DNA from: a virus
Reading direction: 5' to 3' (one strand)
Virus record (IMG/VR): IMGVR_UViG_3300030117_008055
Location: 1 to 41,309 of that record
DNA: 41,309 nucleotides
This document shows positions 10,801 through 21,700 of the stretch, piece after piece. Under the pieces are notes generated by a model that worked only from the letters and a program-made list of their open reading frames with translations, was not told where the DNA came from and did no database searches. The first letter of the stretch is position 1. Each line of letters starts with the position of its first letter. Made by a program: the position numbers and the translations under genes.

Positions 10801-13800
10801 CCACTTTTAAGCAATATGGCGAGGTTATTGAAAAGCTTGGTGGAGGAAACTATTACACTACACCTCCGCTTGGTATGGGATTTCAGCCACCAGAATATGA
10901 TACTACTTTTGAGATACCTCAGCCTACAGGTGATGGCCCTCCATACAAACTAGGTGCAATTATTTTAGATGGCGATGACGATAATATTCCAGATAATGCA
11001 ACGTTGGGCGAACTAGGTGAAATTGGTGAAGGCGACATTTTTGATCCAAAACCTAGAATTCCTGGGCTTCCTCACCTTCGTGCTAAGCCAGTACAATATT
11101 TTTATGAGCCAGCCTTAGAGGATAGGCATAAGCCATTGATTTATCAATTTTCTTCTGATGAGGGATCTCCAAATTCAGTCGCAATTGCAAGACAGACTTT
11201 GTTTAATGGTATTCACTTTTTTTCAAACAAGTATCAAAATATAAAATATAGACTTTTGGATGGAGATGCTAGAGACTTCAAAGTTGGTTCGCTTAGAAAA
11301 TCTCATTTATATGATTTATTTAGGGCTGCTCGCGCAATGGGAGGTCGAAGATTTAGGTTTAGAGAGCGTTTGTTCCCAGGAGAGTTAAATTCAAGAAGAT
11401 CTCAATTAAATAAGCGTCCTGATTATCATGAACTAGATAGTATTGTTGCGTTTGACGGTCAAAAAATAGATCCAAAACAAGATATAGATCACAGAAAAAG
11501 ATTGACCGATCTTAGAATATTTTGGAGAAATAAACAAGTAGATAGGGTAAGAAACATACGAGCTAGCCATGCAGATGAATCAGTTTTTCTTACGCCTACA
11601 AGCTCTTTAGGTGGTGTATATCAACCCTCTCCAATCACCAAGGATGGAATGTTTCACGAGATAAGACAAATATCTCATGGTTTTTATGTTCAGCCTGGAG
11701 ATTTAAAAGATCAGTTTGCAGGCTCTGATGGACGTAAGCATCATATTGCTGCTGGTATATCTACAAGATATCAAATGGCTAAAACTGCAGACAGCACACC
11801 AAATCTAGGCGAAAATGCTATAATTGTCAATGATGAAAAACATGAGGGCAATCTTAATGCACAATCTGGCGCGCCACAACAAGAACCTGTAAAACTAAAT
11901 AGCTCTATGATTGAGGCTATAATTTTACCTACTTCTGCCATGCAAGGTATAGATTCCCCATTTTTGCCTGAAGATTCTTTAATTGTTGCATTTTCAGCAA
12001 CATCTGCATCCTTCATAGACTCAAATAGCCAAACTGTAACTAATGATGTTGATGTAGGCCATGAAATCCACTACAATCAACCTTTTGATTTTAGTTTAAT
12101 AAGTATGTGGCCTTTAGATTTTCCAGAATATCTCCGTTTGCCCTTCAAGCCAAAAAGTAATCTTGCTAGCCTGCAAGACCCTGATGACTCAACTTATCAG
12201 ATTTTGGATAGTGGGCCTTTTGTTTATGGAATTCAAAGAGTTGGTCTTGCCCCTAACAGAATTGCTCCTGATAGAGTTGAGGGTGCAAATGGCACGCCTG
12301 TTCCTAATTTTTATGAATTTCTCGAAAACAATCCTCATGCTTCTAACTTTTTTAATCAAGAATATGCGAACAGGCTTGGAGACCCTAAGCTAGCAACACA
12401 TGGTCAAAATCCAAAAAATCAAGTTACTGGAGCCGCAGGCGAGCTTTTGTTCAGCACCAAGCCGACAATTACTTTGTATAATAAGCACGCGTACAGAAGG
12501 CCTTTGCCTTTTCCAAGCAACGGTTTTTTACCGGGAGGCAAGCAGTTTTATTCAAACTTAACTACTAATTCTCCAAGTGAAACACTGCTTTTCGACGCCG
12601 CATATGTTTTTAATGGCGCAGAATTTAGTGAGCCAATATTTGTTGATGATGCTTCAGATTTGATAAAAGGATATGGTATTGTTAGTGAGTTGTCTAATGA
12701 GCTTGAAACTACAGAAACTTCCCTTGCTAGCGCTATTTCTAGTGCAGAGCCAAATAGTGAAACTCTTCTTAACAGCTACGAGCCAAAACCAGCTATTTCT
12801 TTTCAAGGAGGAAAAAAAATAGGTGATTCAGACAAGAAAGAAGACTCCAACGGTCTAATAGCGCAAGATTTTGGCACAGCATATAAATATGATTATAGCT
12901 CAATACATCATACTGCATTTTTAAGAGATGGAGCACCCAAACCAGGAACTACATATGACCTTGAGTTCGAATCCGGGGATATCAGTTTCAAATTTACTAA
13001 TATAGAAAATCGCGATAGTTATTTTACTTTAGAGAGGGCAGCAGAGGGTGCAGCTGGGTATGCTAGTGCAACAGCTAGTATGCAATATTTACGTCATGCT
13101 TGGCCTTATTACCAGCCAATATGGAGATTGGATAAATTAACTGGTCGCTCTCCTTTTCATGACTCATATCAAGATTTTACTAATGATGTTGATATTGTTG
13201 GCCGTGGATATTCACAAATTGCAGAGTTTACAATTTCAGATCATTTTGAGCACTACAATGATTTCTTAATTGAGTCTATTAATAATGACAGGCCTGTGTA
13301 TTCGATTACTGAATTTAATAGAATTAAAAGAAACTTAAATGTTCCAATTAATTATGCTGCTAACTTTGCAAAAATTATTGGATCATCAAATGTTGGTGAT
13401 GTGCAAGTTTCTGCTCTGGCTGGCCAGTCTGGTCTTTTAAGTGAGTCTCCAAAAGTTATACACACTGCTAGTGCCATGTCCTCTACTTTTAATGCAACCT
13501 CTACAATGCATGATTTAGAATATGCAGACTACACTGTTGTATTTAATTCTTTATCTGCCAGCCAATATGAAGAGGCGAATGGACACTGGAGAATGGATTC
13601 TCACAGTACAGCCTTTATGCCAAAATACATGCAGGCTGATGCTAGCAAAAACTTTGCAAAACTGTCGCGACAAAACGATAGAGGGTTTTTAGACGATAAA
13701 GATACTATACCAAATAAAATTACTTTGACTGTTAAATCAATTAAAAAGCTCTTGCCTCAAAAAGATATGTATCCTTTGTTTAGAACAATGAAACTTGGCT

Positions 13801-16800
13801 CAATGTTAACGGATGCATTTTCTGACTCAATAAGCTACTCTACTAGGGAATATGATGGAATAAATTCTGGCGTAACTGACTCTCATAAGGCTGCTGCTGC
13901 GACACAAAGCTTTTTAGAGCCTCTTTTTGCTCCTGGAATCATGTTTAATTCAATTAAATCTGGGTTAGGAGTTAGTTTTCCTATTTTTGTTGATGAAGGA
14001 GCCGGCCGCGGCGCTCCATACTATTATGGCAATCCTCACATATATGGTCCATGGGGACCATCTCCATTTACCTCCTCCGGCCAGCAACATGCAGGATTTG
14101 ATAATTTAGCATATAGAATAGATGATCCTGTTACAATGTTTAGTTATGGATTAGCCAATAGTGCTGGAGTTAATAGAACGGCGCCAACATATTTGATGCG
14201 TAGGCCAAGCTTTCAGTTGCCTTTTGAAGCGATATATAAGCCAAATTATTTAGAAATAATGAAAAAACGCAAGACTTATATGGTTGATGATCTTTTTGAT
14301 CAAACGAGGTCAACTTATGTTACAGGGGCCTATAATCAGATAGAGTATGAGACCGGCACACCAGGCGGATCACATGAATGGACATTTACAACTGCGTCAA
14401 TTTCATATGTTATTACAGGAACTTCTAATCATGCTCACATGACAGGTTCAAGATTTACATTGTCTGCTTGGCATGCGCAATCAGGAGAGAAAACAAAAGA
14501 TTTTGATTCTCAGGTGCAGTATGATTATGGAACCCCAGAGGACACATCTTATTGGGAGTTTAAAAATCACCCCCAAAGTGCCTTAGACCCTTCAATAGCT
14601 TTATTTCCAGAGATAAATAGTTTAACTGCTTCAGTCGATGATGAAAGTATTGATGATTTTCCATTATTTTTGAATTATAGATTTGAAGGCGTTGCTAATG
14701 ACACTGATGCTGTTAATATAACAGGATCTCAATTTTTAGTAGGAACTACTCCATACGAGTATGCTACAAATTTAGCAGACGCAATCAATCGTCGATGCAA
14801 AGTTACTCATTCAGTGCAAACAGGCTCAACACCATCTTACGATATTGATGGAAATGAAGTGGTGGCTTCTAGTAAAACTATGAAGTTACGTATTCATCAA
14901 TTTTTTACAGCTAGTGTGCTAGTGGATACCACAGGAAAATTTGGTCAACCGGTCGGACAAGTCGCAAACGTGCTAACAATACACACTGCTGGCCCATTAA
15001 TGAATCATGGAATAAAAGAAGGTATAGTATTTTTTAACAATGATGATGAATTACTTATGTTTGATGACACAAATATTCATCCTCTTGTATTTGCTAGAGA
15101 AATGAGACTTCCAGTTGGAGACGCCAACGCAGATTGTATATTCGGTACCCCCATATGCCATACATCATCACATGGTAAAAGATTTACCAGTTCTACAACT
15201 GCACTAGGATTAGTGAATCATTCCTATGGCTTTTTCGATAGACCAGGAAGTTCTCACTCTAGAAACGTTGCGCAACATGAATTTAAACCTCATGTCCTTC
15301 TGTACCCAGACATGCCAGATACTGGCAGTTTTCAAAGTAGATTATATGAAGCATCAATTAATAACTTTTTAGCAGAAACAATTAATTTCTTTATAGATTC
15401 TGAAAGTGAAGGCAGGTACTATGATTTAAAAATGCCAGTTATTGTATCTGATCCAATAGAAACTGTACCGGTGACGTCTGGTACGGTATATTATATGTCT
15501 GTAAATCTATACATGGGCAAAAGTCACATTATGTGTGAAGGCCCTAGGTTTGCAAATATGCCTCACGCAGCTCATAATGCATCTTCCTCAATGAGAGGTG
15601 CTTTTTTTGGGCCACCAATGGAGGTTGTGCACCGTGATTCTAAGATAAATGGACCCGCTAGTGGAGGATACACAAGTGATGCTGAGGCAATGAGTTCTAA
15701 TTTAACAGACCCAGCCTATCATCATGTAACACCCCCATATTTTTATGGCCCATCATCTATTCTATTGCGATACCAAGCTACTAGCAGTGGCGATGTTACA
15801 ATTGATGATATATGGACAAATACTAAAAAATCATCATTATATTTTGAAGAATATATTACAGACATTCCAGATGGATCAACTACTACAATCGGAGATGAAG
15901 TCCCGGTATCCGACTTTTTCTTCCCAACTTCGTCGTTGAGTCCAAAAGTGCCGACAAAAAAATCTGTATCGCAAGGCTCGGCTGCAAGAATGAAATTAGA
16001 AGAGTGTGTTGATGTTTGGTCTCCAAAAAATCTTGTTGAAGTACAGGCGCTTGATCCAGCAACAAACATCCCCTCTGCAACTCCGACAAAAGTTTGGGCT
16101 ATGACTCCAAAATGGGTTTGTCCCGTTTTAGATTTTGGTCTGCCAGCAACACTTTTCATGTCTGCTAGTTCATATGATTCTTTTGATAACAAAATATTTG
16201 AATCTTCATTTCAACTTAATGATCCAGCAATTAAGTCAACTTTATCTTACTATAACATGCTTACAGGTAGATCTATGTGGACTGGATACGGAATTGACCC
16301 ATATGATGGGTCAGATTTAAAAAGAATTGAATTGTATATGAACAAGCAACAACTTCTTAAAAAACAGTTTGAAGATTATTATGAAATTTTAAAACAAGAT
16401 GAATTAGAAAATGGAAATATAGAAAAAGAAACTATCGCTTTTGTGGTAGAGCCAGATCAAGATGTTTCTTCTGTTAATAAAAAAGGAATTTATTTTCAAA
16501 TATCAGAAACGTTCCCGGAAGAGCTTGCAACACAAGCTGCTTCTTCTGTCACATTCCAAACCCCATACGAGGGTGCAGAAAATGCTTCCGGATATTATAC
16601 CTCCAGAGAAGAAGTGTTTTCATCAACTAGCGTAACATCATCTCTTGTACCCTTGCTGGGCTTTAACGATACAAACAGAAGGCCAATTGGAAAAATTTCA
16701 AAGAGCAAAGTCGTCTCTGAGGCTATTGTCGCTATCCCTTATCTACCCAAGCCTTTTGGAATATACGGAAAAATTAGAGGAACTGGCCCAGATGGATCAG

Positions 16801-17747
16801 TAATTGCATCTAAAGATTTGCTTAGTCTTGTGGAAAAAGGACCTGATCAGTCTTTAGTAAGAACTTTAATGGGTACTACTGAGGTTATTCCAGGATATCA
16901 CTTTTTGTCAATTGACAATTTGGTTTTTGACAATTTCTTAAATACTATTTTAATAGACTTTTTAACTCCAAACAGCTCGCCCAGAAGTGAAGAGTTAAAG
17001 CAAAGGTACGAAAATTATTCAAATGCATTAGAAATATGTGATGCTAGTGATCTAGGAATAATGATAAACACACTCCTAGGTCGTGTTGGCCCATCTAAGC
17101 TTGGCTATATGCTTCCGCCAGAGATGGACTTTATAAACAATTCAGCGATTGCACCTTTTCAAATGGCTGTAGTTCCTCTTGCTCACGAGTTAGACAAAAG
17201 AGATCTTATGAATATGTGGCAAAATATAATGCCAGATATATCCACTAAATTGATAAAATCTGTTGATAACATTTCGTTTAATCCAAATGCAAATTTCTTT
17301 GGAACGCCTGAAGCTGAATTTGACTTATTGGCAATATCTAAGACTGGTGGAAATCTAGGATCGCCTCCGCTTGCCGAAGTTTGCCCGGGCCAGTTCTTGA
17401 ATACTAAATCTCTTTCAAAGAATTTTCAAAAAACTTTTGAAGACGATATACTTCCCTATAATATTCCATTCATCCCTCCTAATTCATCTGTTTTTTTTGA
17501 AAAGCTTAAGTGGCTTGTATTTAAAGTAAAGCAGCGCGCCGCAAAAGATTATGAAACCTACAGAGAGCGTCAAATAGATGCTGCAATTGCTTCGAAAGGA
17601 TACCAAAGAAAACAACAACAAAACTTGCAATATTCTGCTTTAGATTGTCTAAATACAAAAGAGATCTATGGTGCAAATTGGCCCTATGATTTCTTCTCAT
17701 TAACTGAGAGAGCAAAAATAGAAATTGAATATGAGGTGCAGTCTTAA
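7851..17747 (+). CDS. Giant virion protein with N-terminal repeated modules, 3298 aa
   Basis: This is an exceptionally long phage structural protein. Residues about 100-900 are Ser/Thr/Gly/Ala-rich and made of related modules of roughly 90-120 residues (see the repeat entry). Residues about 900-1060 are Gly/Asn/Asp-rich with a small Cys cluster (SCDSCEDD). The long centre is Tyr/Phe/Asn-rich with no family I recognise. A module-like unit recurs near residue 2300 (YATNLADAIN). The C-terminus is more helical, with a charged segment near 3210-3240, and ends with a NWPYDFFSLTERAK motif that I associate with large structural proteins of environmental phages. The start has a good Shine-Dalgarno sequence (AAAGGTG). 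The stop overlaps the next start by one base. A baseplate, tail-fibre or tail-surface role is inferred. Confidence 0.85.
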   Translation: MSRSRYITLEQSRANRATTFTSVKTYTLESRNTASVTASSEFVPLNTLIVDNFPETSKKGSWYLYVFDNPTGSFFQLETPEKTHKFTAVNDTTPLVPASASISVVANQAVAKITFDGTTIQNGENFRIIDGEGKTTLFTFDTGSTSSTGTTVGLSGRSTTSTIATAVASCINSESIKITATASGSSVELKQDIFGSHGNTLTQTSGSTTLNSGYRVSNFSGGRGLNYSSHNQGITFSDASNNSYSASIDAGTRSTLSIDLVSIDNIASSAAASGSITVTDYSALTAATTASATVSVSSANITAGDTIRLIDSYGYAHSFRAVASRGNESTDYIFDSGSSSTTATNLARIINLNNSFSASASSNNVTITQFVGGAAGNTTITITQPSGSAGIEVTSNFSSGADGTKIVLTSADGQQYNLLADSKVTSGDVSTTTASPAFRGNTLFFKIGSTNAATATNIKTALNQIGAFNSSISSNVISVTQQFAGTSGNISITENSSGLTADGFAGGTAGDSFVFTTRHSDSVTLRAGENFLVKSGDRELTRDNLISSINLNPILFANFTAFPHDCDPGIAVLTSRRAGTSENSHSVSFSSTSTAAGDIKIQDTAITNSRSISAQSFVSGAASATTSKTIIGVSSVTTPTEFAAEINTSLAAAITDGLKATTSASGATVSVVSSVAGSAGNNTISGSYVFGYNAFTSGFSGGADNVHVGSSKTDYATNLVSRINTSLSSYVTATLGDLTTITAPRHPPTGKITFVSTTLSDYTSQTITISGLEKTKTYKFSDECGDTGELSGSSVMVYLGNQTTINVNNIANEFVGALNHSNGHGFNIRVKNPSSGVIILSLKHGTENSITAMSKTAADSVMTKEDITQQTAVPITIAMKFGGDFRDAYPASISIDGSLFLDKTPSTSCDSCEDDVDNHFETGPIGGEGPSIINFDNIKGGGNTDTSDYLNPNYQDFYGSGSQANSGGLLNDILVNRNGIYEYPTFKQYGEVIEKLGGGNYYTTPPLGMGFQPPEYDTTFEIPQPTGDGPPYKLGAIILDGDDDNIPDNATLGELGEIGEGDIFDPKPRIPGLPHLRAKPVQYFYEPALEDRHKPLIYQFSSDEGSPNSVAIARQTLFNGIHFFSNKYQNIKYRLLDGDARDFKVGSLRKSHLYDLFRAARAMGGRRFRFRERLFPGELNSRRSQLNKRPDYHELDSIVAFDGQKIDPKQDIDHRKRLTDLRIFWRNKQVDRVRNIRASHADESVFLTPTSSLGGVYQPSPITKDGMFHEIRQISHGFYVQPGDLKDQFAGSDGRKHHIAAGISTRYQMAKTADSTPNLGENAIIVNDEKHEGNLNAQSGAPQQEPVKLNSSMIEAIILPTSAMQGIDSPFLPEDSLIVAFSATSASFIDSNSQTVTNDVDVGHEIHYNQPFDFSLISMWPLDFPEYLRLPFKPKSNLASLQDPDDSTYQILDSGPFVYGIQRVGLAPNRIAPDRVEGANGTPVPNFYEFLENNPHASNFFNQEYANRLGDPKLATHGQNPKNQVTGAAGELLFSTKPTITLYNKHAYRRPLPFPSNGFLPGGKQFYSNLTTNSPSETLLFDAAYVFNGAEFSEPIFVDDASDLIKGYGIVSELSNELETTETSLASAISSAEPNSETLLNSYEPKPAISFQGGKKIGDSDKKEDSNGLIAQDFGTAYKYDYSSIHHTAFLRDGAPKPGTTYDLEFESGDISFKFTNIENRDSYFTLERAAEGAAGYASATASMQYLRHAWPYYQPIWRLDKLTGRSPFHDSYQDFTNDVDIVGRGYSQIAEFTISDHFEHYNDFLIESINNDRPVYSITEFNRIKRNLNVPINYAANFAKIIGSSNVGDVQVSALAGQSGLLSESPKVIHTASAMSSTFNATSTMHDLEYADYTVVFNSLSASQYEEANGHWRMDSHSTAFMPKYMQADASKNFAKLSRQNDRGFLDDKDTIPNKITLTVKSIKKLLPQKDMYPLFRTMKLGSMLTDAFSDSISYSTREYDGINSGVTDSHKAAAATQSFLEPLFAPGIMFNSIKSGLGVSFPIFVDEGAGRGAPYYYGNPHIYGPWGPSPFTSSGQQHAGFDNLAYRIDDPVTMFSYGLANSAGVNRTAPTYLMRRPSFQLPFEAIYKPNYLEIMKKRKTYMVDDLFDQTRSTYVTGAYNQIEYETGTPGGSHEWTFTTASISYVITGTSNHAHMTGSRFTLSAWHAQSGEKTKDFDSQVQYDYGTPEDTSYWEFKNHPQSALDPSIALFPEINSLTASVDDESIDDFPLFLNYRFEGVANDTDAVNITGSQFLVGTTPYEYATNLADAINRRCKVTHSVQTGSTPSYDIDGNEVVASSKTMKLRIHQFFTASVLVDTTGKFGQPVGQVANVLTIHTAGPLMNHGIKEGIVFFNNDDELLMFDDTNIHPLVFAREMRLPVGDANADCIFGTPICHTSSHGKRFTSSTTALGLVNHSYGFFDRPGSSHSRNVAQHEFKPHVLLYPDMPDTGSFQSRLYEASINNFLAETINFFIDSESEGRYYDLKMPVIVSDPIETVPVTSGTVYYMSVNLYMGKSHIMCEGPRFANMPHAAHNASSSMRGAFFGPPMEVVHRDSKINGPASGGYTSDAEAMSSNLTDPAYHHVTPPYFYGPSSILLRYQATSSGDVTIDDIWTNTKKSSLYFEEYITDIPDGSTTTIGDEVPVSDFFFPTSSLSPKVPTKKSVSQGSAARMKLEECVDVWSPKNLVEVQALDPATNIPSATPTKVWAMTPKWVCPVLDFGLPATLFMSASSYDSFDNKIFESSFQLNDPAIKSTLSYYNMLTGRSMWTGYGIDPYDGSDLKRIELYMNKQQLLKKQFEDYYEILKQDELENGNIEKETIAFVVEPDQDVSSVNKKGIYFQISETFPEELATQAASSVTFQTPYEGAENASGYYTSREEVFSSTSVTSSLVPLLGFNDTNRRPIGKISKSKVVSEAIVAIPYLPKPFGIYGKIRGTGPDGSVIASKDLLSLVEKGPDQSLVRTLMGTTEVIPGYHFLSIDNLVFDNFLNTILIDFLTPNSSPRSEELKQRYENYSNALEICDASDLGIMINTLLGRVGPSKLGYMLPPEMDFINNSAIAPFQMAVVPLAHELDKRDLMNMWQNIMPDISTKLIKSVDNISFNPNANFFGTPEAEFDLLAISKTGGNLGSPPLAEVCPGQFLNTKSLSKNFQKTFEDDILPYNIPFIPPNSSVFFEKLKWLVFKVKQRAAKDYETYRERQIDAAIASKGYQRKQQQNLQYSALDCLNTKEIYGANWPYDFFSLTERAKIEIEYEVQS
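8160..10060 (+). repeat. Degenerate module array within the 3298-aa protein
   Basis: The array covers protein residues about 104-735. Units share a layout: a beta strand with a Gly-Asp or Gly-Glu turn (AGDTIRLIDS, NGENFRIIDG), an alanine-rich helix ending in Asn, and a V-x-x-TQ strand followed by a Gly-Asn turn. The helix appears as TIATAVASCIN (near residue 162), ATNLARIIN (344), TATNIKTALN (453), EFAAEINTSL (641) and YATNLVSRIN (714). The Gly-Asn turn follows as GAAGNT, GTSGNI and GSAGNN. Several units end in FSGG or FAGG followed by a Gly. Repetition is clear at protein level but not as identical DNA, so the array is old or selected for fold. Boundaries are approximate. Confidence 0.65.
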
Positions 17748-18775
17748 TGGAATTTTTTGATTCAAAAGAAGAAGTTATTGATCTTCAATTAACTCAGTTT
17801 GGGCGTCATTTGCTCTCTAAGGGGAAATTTAAGCCTGTATATTATTCTTTTTTTGATGACGATGTGCTTTATAATTGTGAAAATGCAGGCTTTTCAGAAG
17901 AACAAAACCAAACTCACGAAAGAATATACAAAGCAGCAGAAAATATTACAGGTTCCGGTGCTCCAAGGATGAAACCTCAAATATCTTTCTTAAGTTTAGA
18001 AAAAGAATTTCTTAATAACTACAATAAAACTGTTTCTGGGCAAGAAAAGCCTGGTGACCCTGGGCAACAACCAACAGCAATAAAAAATTACACCCTGCCT
18101 CAACCAATTGGTACTATCGCAGCTGACAAAGACTCCGCCCCAGCATTTTCTGTGAAGGTCTTACAAGGAGAAATATCCAGTTCAGCCGGTTTTATAGATC
18201 TTAAGCAAACATCTGGCGGCAAAAATACAATTATGATACCTCAGCTTGAGATGGAGCTTGATATAGAATACATACCTCAAGAACACGATGAATTTTATGA
18301 AATAGAAGACGCGTCTGCAATATCTTTTGGTGTTACAACAAAAAATGAAGAAATGTTTTTGTTTGTTAAGATTTTAGAGGAAAATGCGCCGTATCAAAAA
18401 AGAAATTTTGATATGGAGGTTTATGAAATATCTGAAGAGGTGTCTGGTTCAACCACGGTTGAGCACCTCAGACAATTAGAGTTTTTTAATATGCCTAAGT
18501 GGCTTTTTGATAGTGAAAAACCAAGTGATCCATCGCTTTTAATAAGCTCAAACACCACTCCTGAGTTAGCTCAAAACAATGTTGAATACTATTTTGATGT
18601 TTTTGTTGATGAAGAAATTGATGAAGAAATTTGCAGGCTAGATCCTGACACATTTAATAGAGGTGTCTTTGCAAATAAAGATAATAAATTATGTCGTGAT
18701 GTATTAAATGATGATAATAAAGTATCTTATGATATTTATGAAGCAGAGGCTGATGATCCTGGAGAAGTTTGCTAA
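17747..18775 (+). CDS. Structural protein sharing its N-terminal motif with the 347-aa protein
   Basis: This is an acidic 342-aa protein without membrane segments. Residues about 10-42 (VIDLQLTQFGRHLLSKGKFK, then a DDDVLYN motif) closely parallel the start of the protein encoded at 25826 (LT.xGR.xL..G.FK, then GDDEINY). The two probably share an N-terminal domain. The body contains a hydrophobic-acidic segment around 165-220 and an Asp/Glu-rich C-terminus. The start is fixed by a GAGGTG ribosome-binding site at 17733-17738, 8 bases before an ATG that overlaps the previous stop by one base, suggesting translational coupling. A tail or baseplate component is likely from context. No enzyme motif is seen. 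Confidence 0.8.
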   Translation: MEFFDSKEEVIDLQLTQFGRHLLSKGKFKPVYYSFFDDDVLYNCENAGFSEEQNQTHERIYKAAENITGSGAPRMKPQISFLSLEKEFLNNYNKTVSGQEKPGDPGQQPTAIKNYTLPQPIGTIAADKDSAPAFSVKVLQGEISSSAGFIDLKQTSGGKNTIMIPQLEMELDIEYIPQEHDEFYEIEDASAISFGVTTKNEEMFLFVKILEENAPYQKRNFDMEVYEISEEVSGSTTVEHLRQLEFFNMPKWLFDSEKPSDPSLLISSNTTPELAQNNVEYYFDVFVDEEIDEEICRLDPDTFNRGVFANKDNKLCRDVLNDDNKVSYDIYEAEADDPGEVC

Positions 18776-21700
18776 TGGCTAGTAATGTTTTAGATACTCT
18801 TGTTGGCGATATTCTACCTCATGTTCACATTAAAAAAATTATTGTTGAAGACTGGGATGGTAGTAGCCAAGCCGGCTTAAATGATGGTCCTGGCATACCA
18901 TATCTTCATACAATAACTGTCCAAATGGAGCTTTATCAGCGTAAAGATAGCTTATTAAAAAGTTCATGGCTGGCAGATATAGACTTAAACCTTGAAGAAG
19001 AAGGCGTAACTAGTCTTTTTGATTTTTTTAAATTAAATTTTGCAACTGTTCAAAGTTCTACCTCTATTAGGAAGCTAAGAAAGTCCAATCCTACTAGTGC
19101 TCTAAAATCAGATCGATCTGTATATCTACATAAGCAATCTGATATTTCTGATCAAGATTATTGGCCGGCCGCTTTTAAAGGAAGAGAGTCAGGGATGGGT
19201 GTTTCGTCGGCGTATGGTGATCCATTTGCTAGAAAATGGAGCGTTCCTGTTCATCTAGGTGCTCTTGCTGGTCTAACTCAATCAGGCTTCGATGGTAATT
19301 CTTCTGTTCTACATGATGCTAAAATTAGAGAAGAAATTTATAATGGAGATGTGTACTACGCTATACCATATCAAACTAAGTTTAACTGGCGACCAGTTAT
19401 GGAATTGTCACAGGTCGCTGAATATGATGCTTCTGGAGAAAACCTGGCCGCGTCAATTAACAAAAAAAATCTAAAACTTATTGGCGATGTGTCACGTTTA
19501 ATTAGTTCTGGTGAACTATCAGCGTATAATCTTGGATTTGTAGCATATATGTCTCTAAAGTTAGACGATGCTTTGGGCCTTCCAGCAAACTCTGTCTATA
19601 GAGATGTGGTTAATCTAGAGGGCACAATATCTACAGAAGTTATAATGGCTAATGGTGTTCCAGTTGACACAAGAGAGGCTTTTGTTGACCCCAATGGAAA
19701 GGAGTGGTCTGGCGCTGTGCACTATCATGGCCCAGAAAACCCAGTTGAAGGATATCAAGGATACATGGTTGGACTTAAGCACCGTCCGGGAGAGAACCAG
19801 CCAAAGTTAACTGTCATAGAGAAACCTAATGTTTTAATTTCTGATATGACAGACCCAATTCAACAAAAAGTGCCAAATGAGATGTTTAGTATTGATAAGT
19901 CTGGCAATGTTGTTGTAACCGGCGAAGACTCAACATCAAATATTGGGCCTTCCTACGCTAATGCAAAAGAAATTTTTGATTTAATAAACGAGCCTATACA
20001 GGTTCAGTATCAAAAAAACACTGTAAAGGATATTTTTAAGAACGATAAAGATAATGATACTGAATTCTCTGGCCTGTACGTTAGTAGGGACTCTTCCAAC
20101 AATGCCAGAGGAATGTTTTTCATTGATTTTAGAGAACTTTTATTAAATAATTCTCAATACATGCAATATATCAGGCCACAAATTAGAAAAAGCCTAGGTG
20201 TTGTTTCAGAGGCACTTCTTAAAAGCAGGATAATAAATTTATCTTTGTATAGAAGAAGAATTAACCCGCATATAATGGAAAAAGGCTATAAGGCCTTTGC
20301 TGTAAACACAAGTTATGAACACCCACCAGAGCTTATAGGGACACTTCAAGATAATGATTCTTTCAAAACTGCATTTACTTCTTATGAAAAAAGCACTACT
20401 TCTTTCAGAGAGACAAAAATAGATACGGAAAAATCAAACTTTACAAGATATTTTGCTTTTTCTGACTCTGATATTTCGCTTTTAGGGTCAGGGTATTATC
20501 AATATGAAGTCGAGCTTGAGTTTTTTGATGGCACTGCAATTGTAATGCAGGAATTATCAGATAATTTAAAATCACTTAAAGTTGAAATAGACGATTACGG
20601 CAGATTAGCGTCATCTTCAGAACAAAAACAGGTTGCGCAAAGCGAAACATTGCAGAAAATTAAAGGAAGCAAGAAATCTACTTCTGTTACTACTAATAAA
20701 TACATGTATGTTCCGTACTATGATAATAATTACAAATCTTACAGAACGGAATTTTCTAAATTAGCTCATGAGCAGTTTCAAAAAAATGGATCGCACGTTT
20801 GGACAAGAACAGCAGAAGCCATGGTGATTTATTTTACTTTATTTTCATCAAAAAAATTGTCTACAGATCTTTTAGGCCAATCTAAAGTAGGAAAGAAAAT
20901 TCTTAAAATGTTAATGCCTGGTCCTGTGATAAATGGAAGTCCGGATGAAATTGCGCTTGTCTCCAGAATATTGAACAACTCGATCAAGTCTTTAGATAAA
21001 ATTTTGTATCAAAAATCGTCAAAAAAACAATATAATTCAAATATTTTTCAAAGCATTGTTAAAACAGATGATCCAAAAAATCAATTTGACTATAAAATGC
21101 CTTCATATTCAACAATAAAAGAAAAACATAGCTATGATCATCCAAGAGAAATAGTTAGAGCATCTCGCGCCTCATCTTTTTACGCTGATTACTTATCAAC
21201 TAATAATGAACCACTTTTTTCAAGCTACTCTGGGCCTAGAGTTATTTCAAAACAAACTTTCAAAAAAAGATGTTACTTGGAGCTTTTAAAGTTTTCTCCT
21301 TTGGCGTTAAATCAATTTGCTGTGCATGGCACAGACCCAGAATCTGCACCTTTTGGAGGAGCTATTCCAAGATTGATTCAAGGGCAGGCTAGACGAGACG
21401 CAGATAACTTCACTATGGATAATCTTTCTAAAACTATGTTTAGCTATTTGTGTCCATCGCTCATATCTTTAGCATCTAATGTTGAAAATGAAGCTAGTTT
21501 TAATTTTAGATATTCAACTTTTGATTTAAAAGCAGAGGAAGTTTTGCTTGGTAATTTACAACCAGCCTATACCAATATAATGTCAAGAAGAGGTAGAAAC
21601 AACAGCTTGTTAAACACTATGCTTTTAACCATAGGAAATTATGCAAAAAATTTGCAAGATGTAAGATACGCAGAACAAGTTGATGCTTTTGTAATTCCTC

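Noticed and set aside
15743-16192. Antisense open frame of 149 codons within the 3298-aa gene
   Set aside because: It lies wholly inside a convincing + strand gene and shows no family motif or start signal. Chance open frames are expected in a 9.9-kb gene.
18769-18774. Alternative TTG start two codons before the 1332-aa gene start
   Set aside because: The ATG at 18775 has suitable ribosome-binding-site spacing and the one-base stop/start overlap seen at neighbouring genes. TTG adds only two residues.
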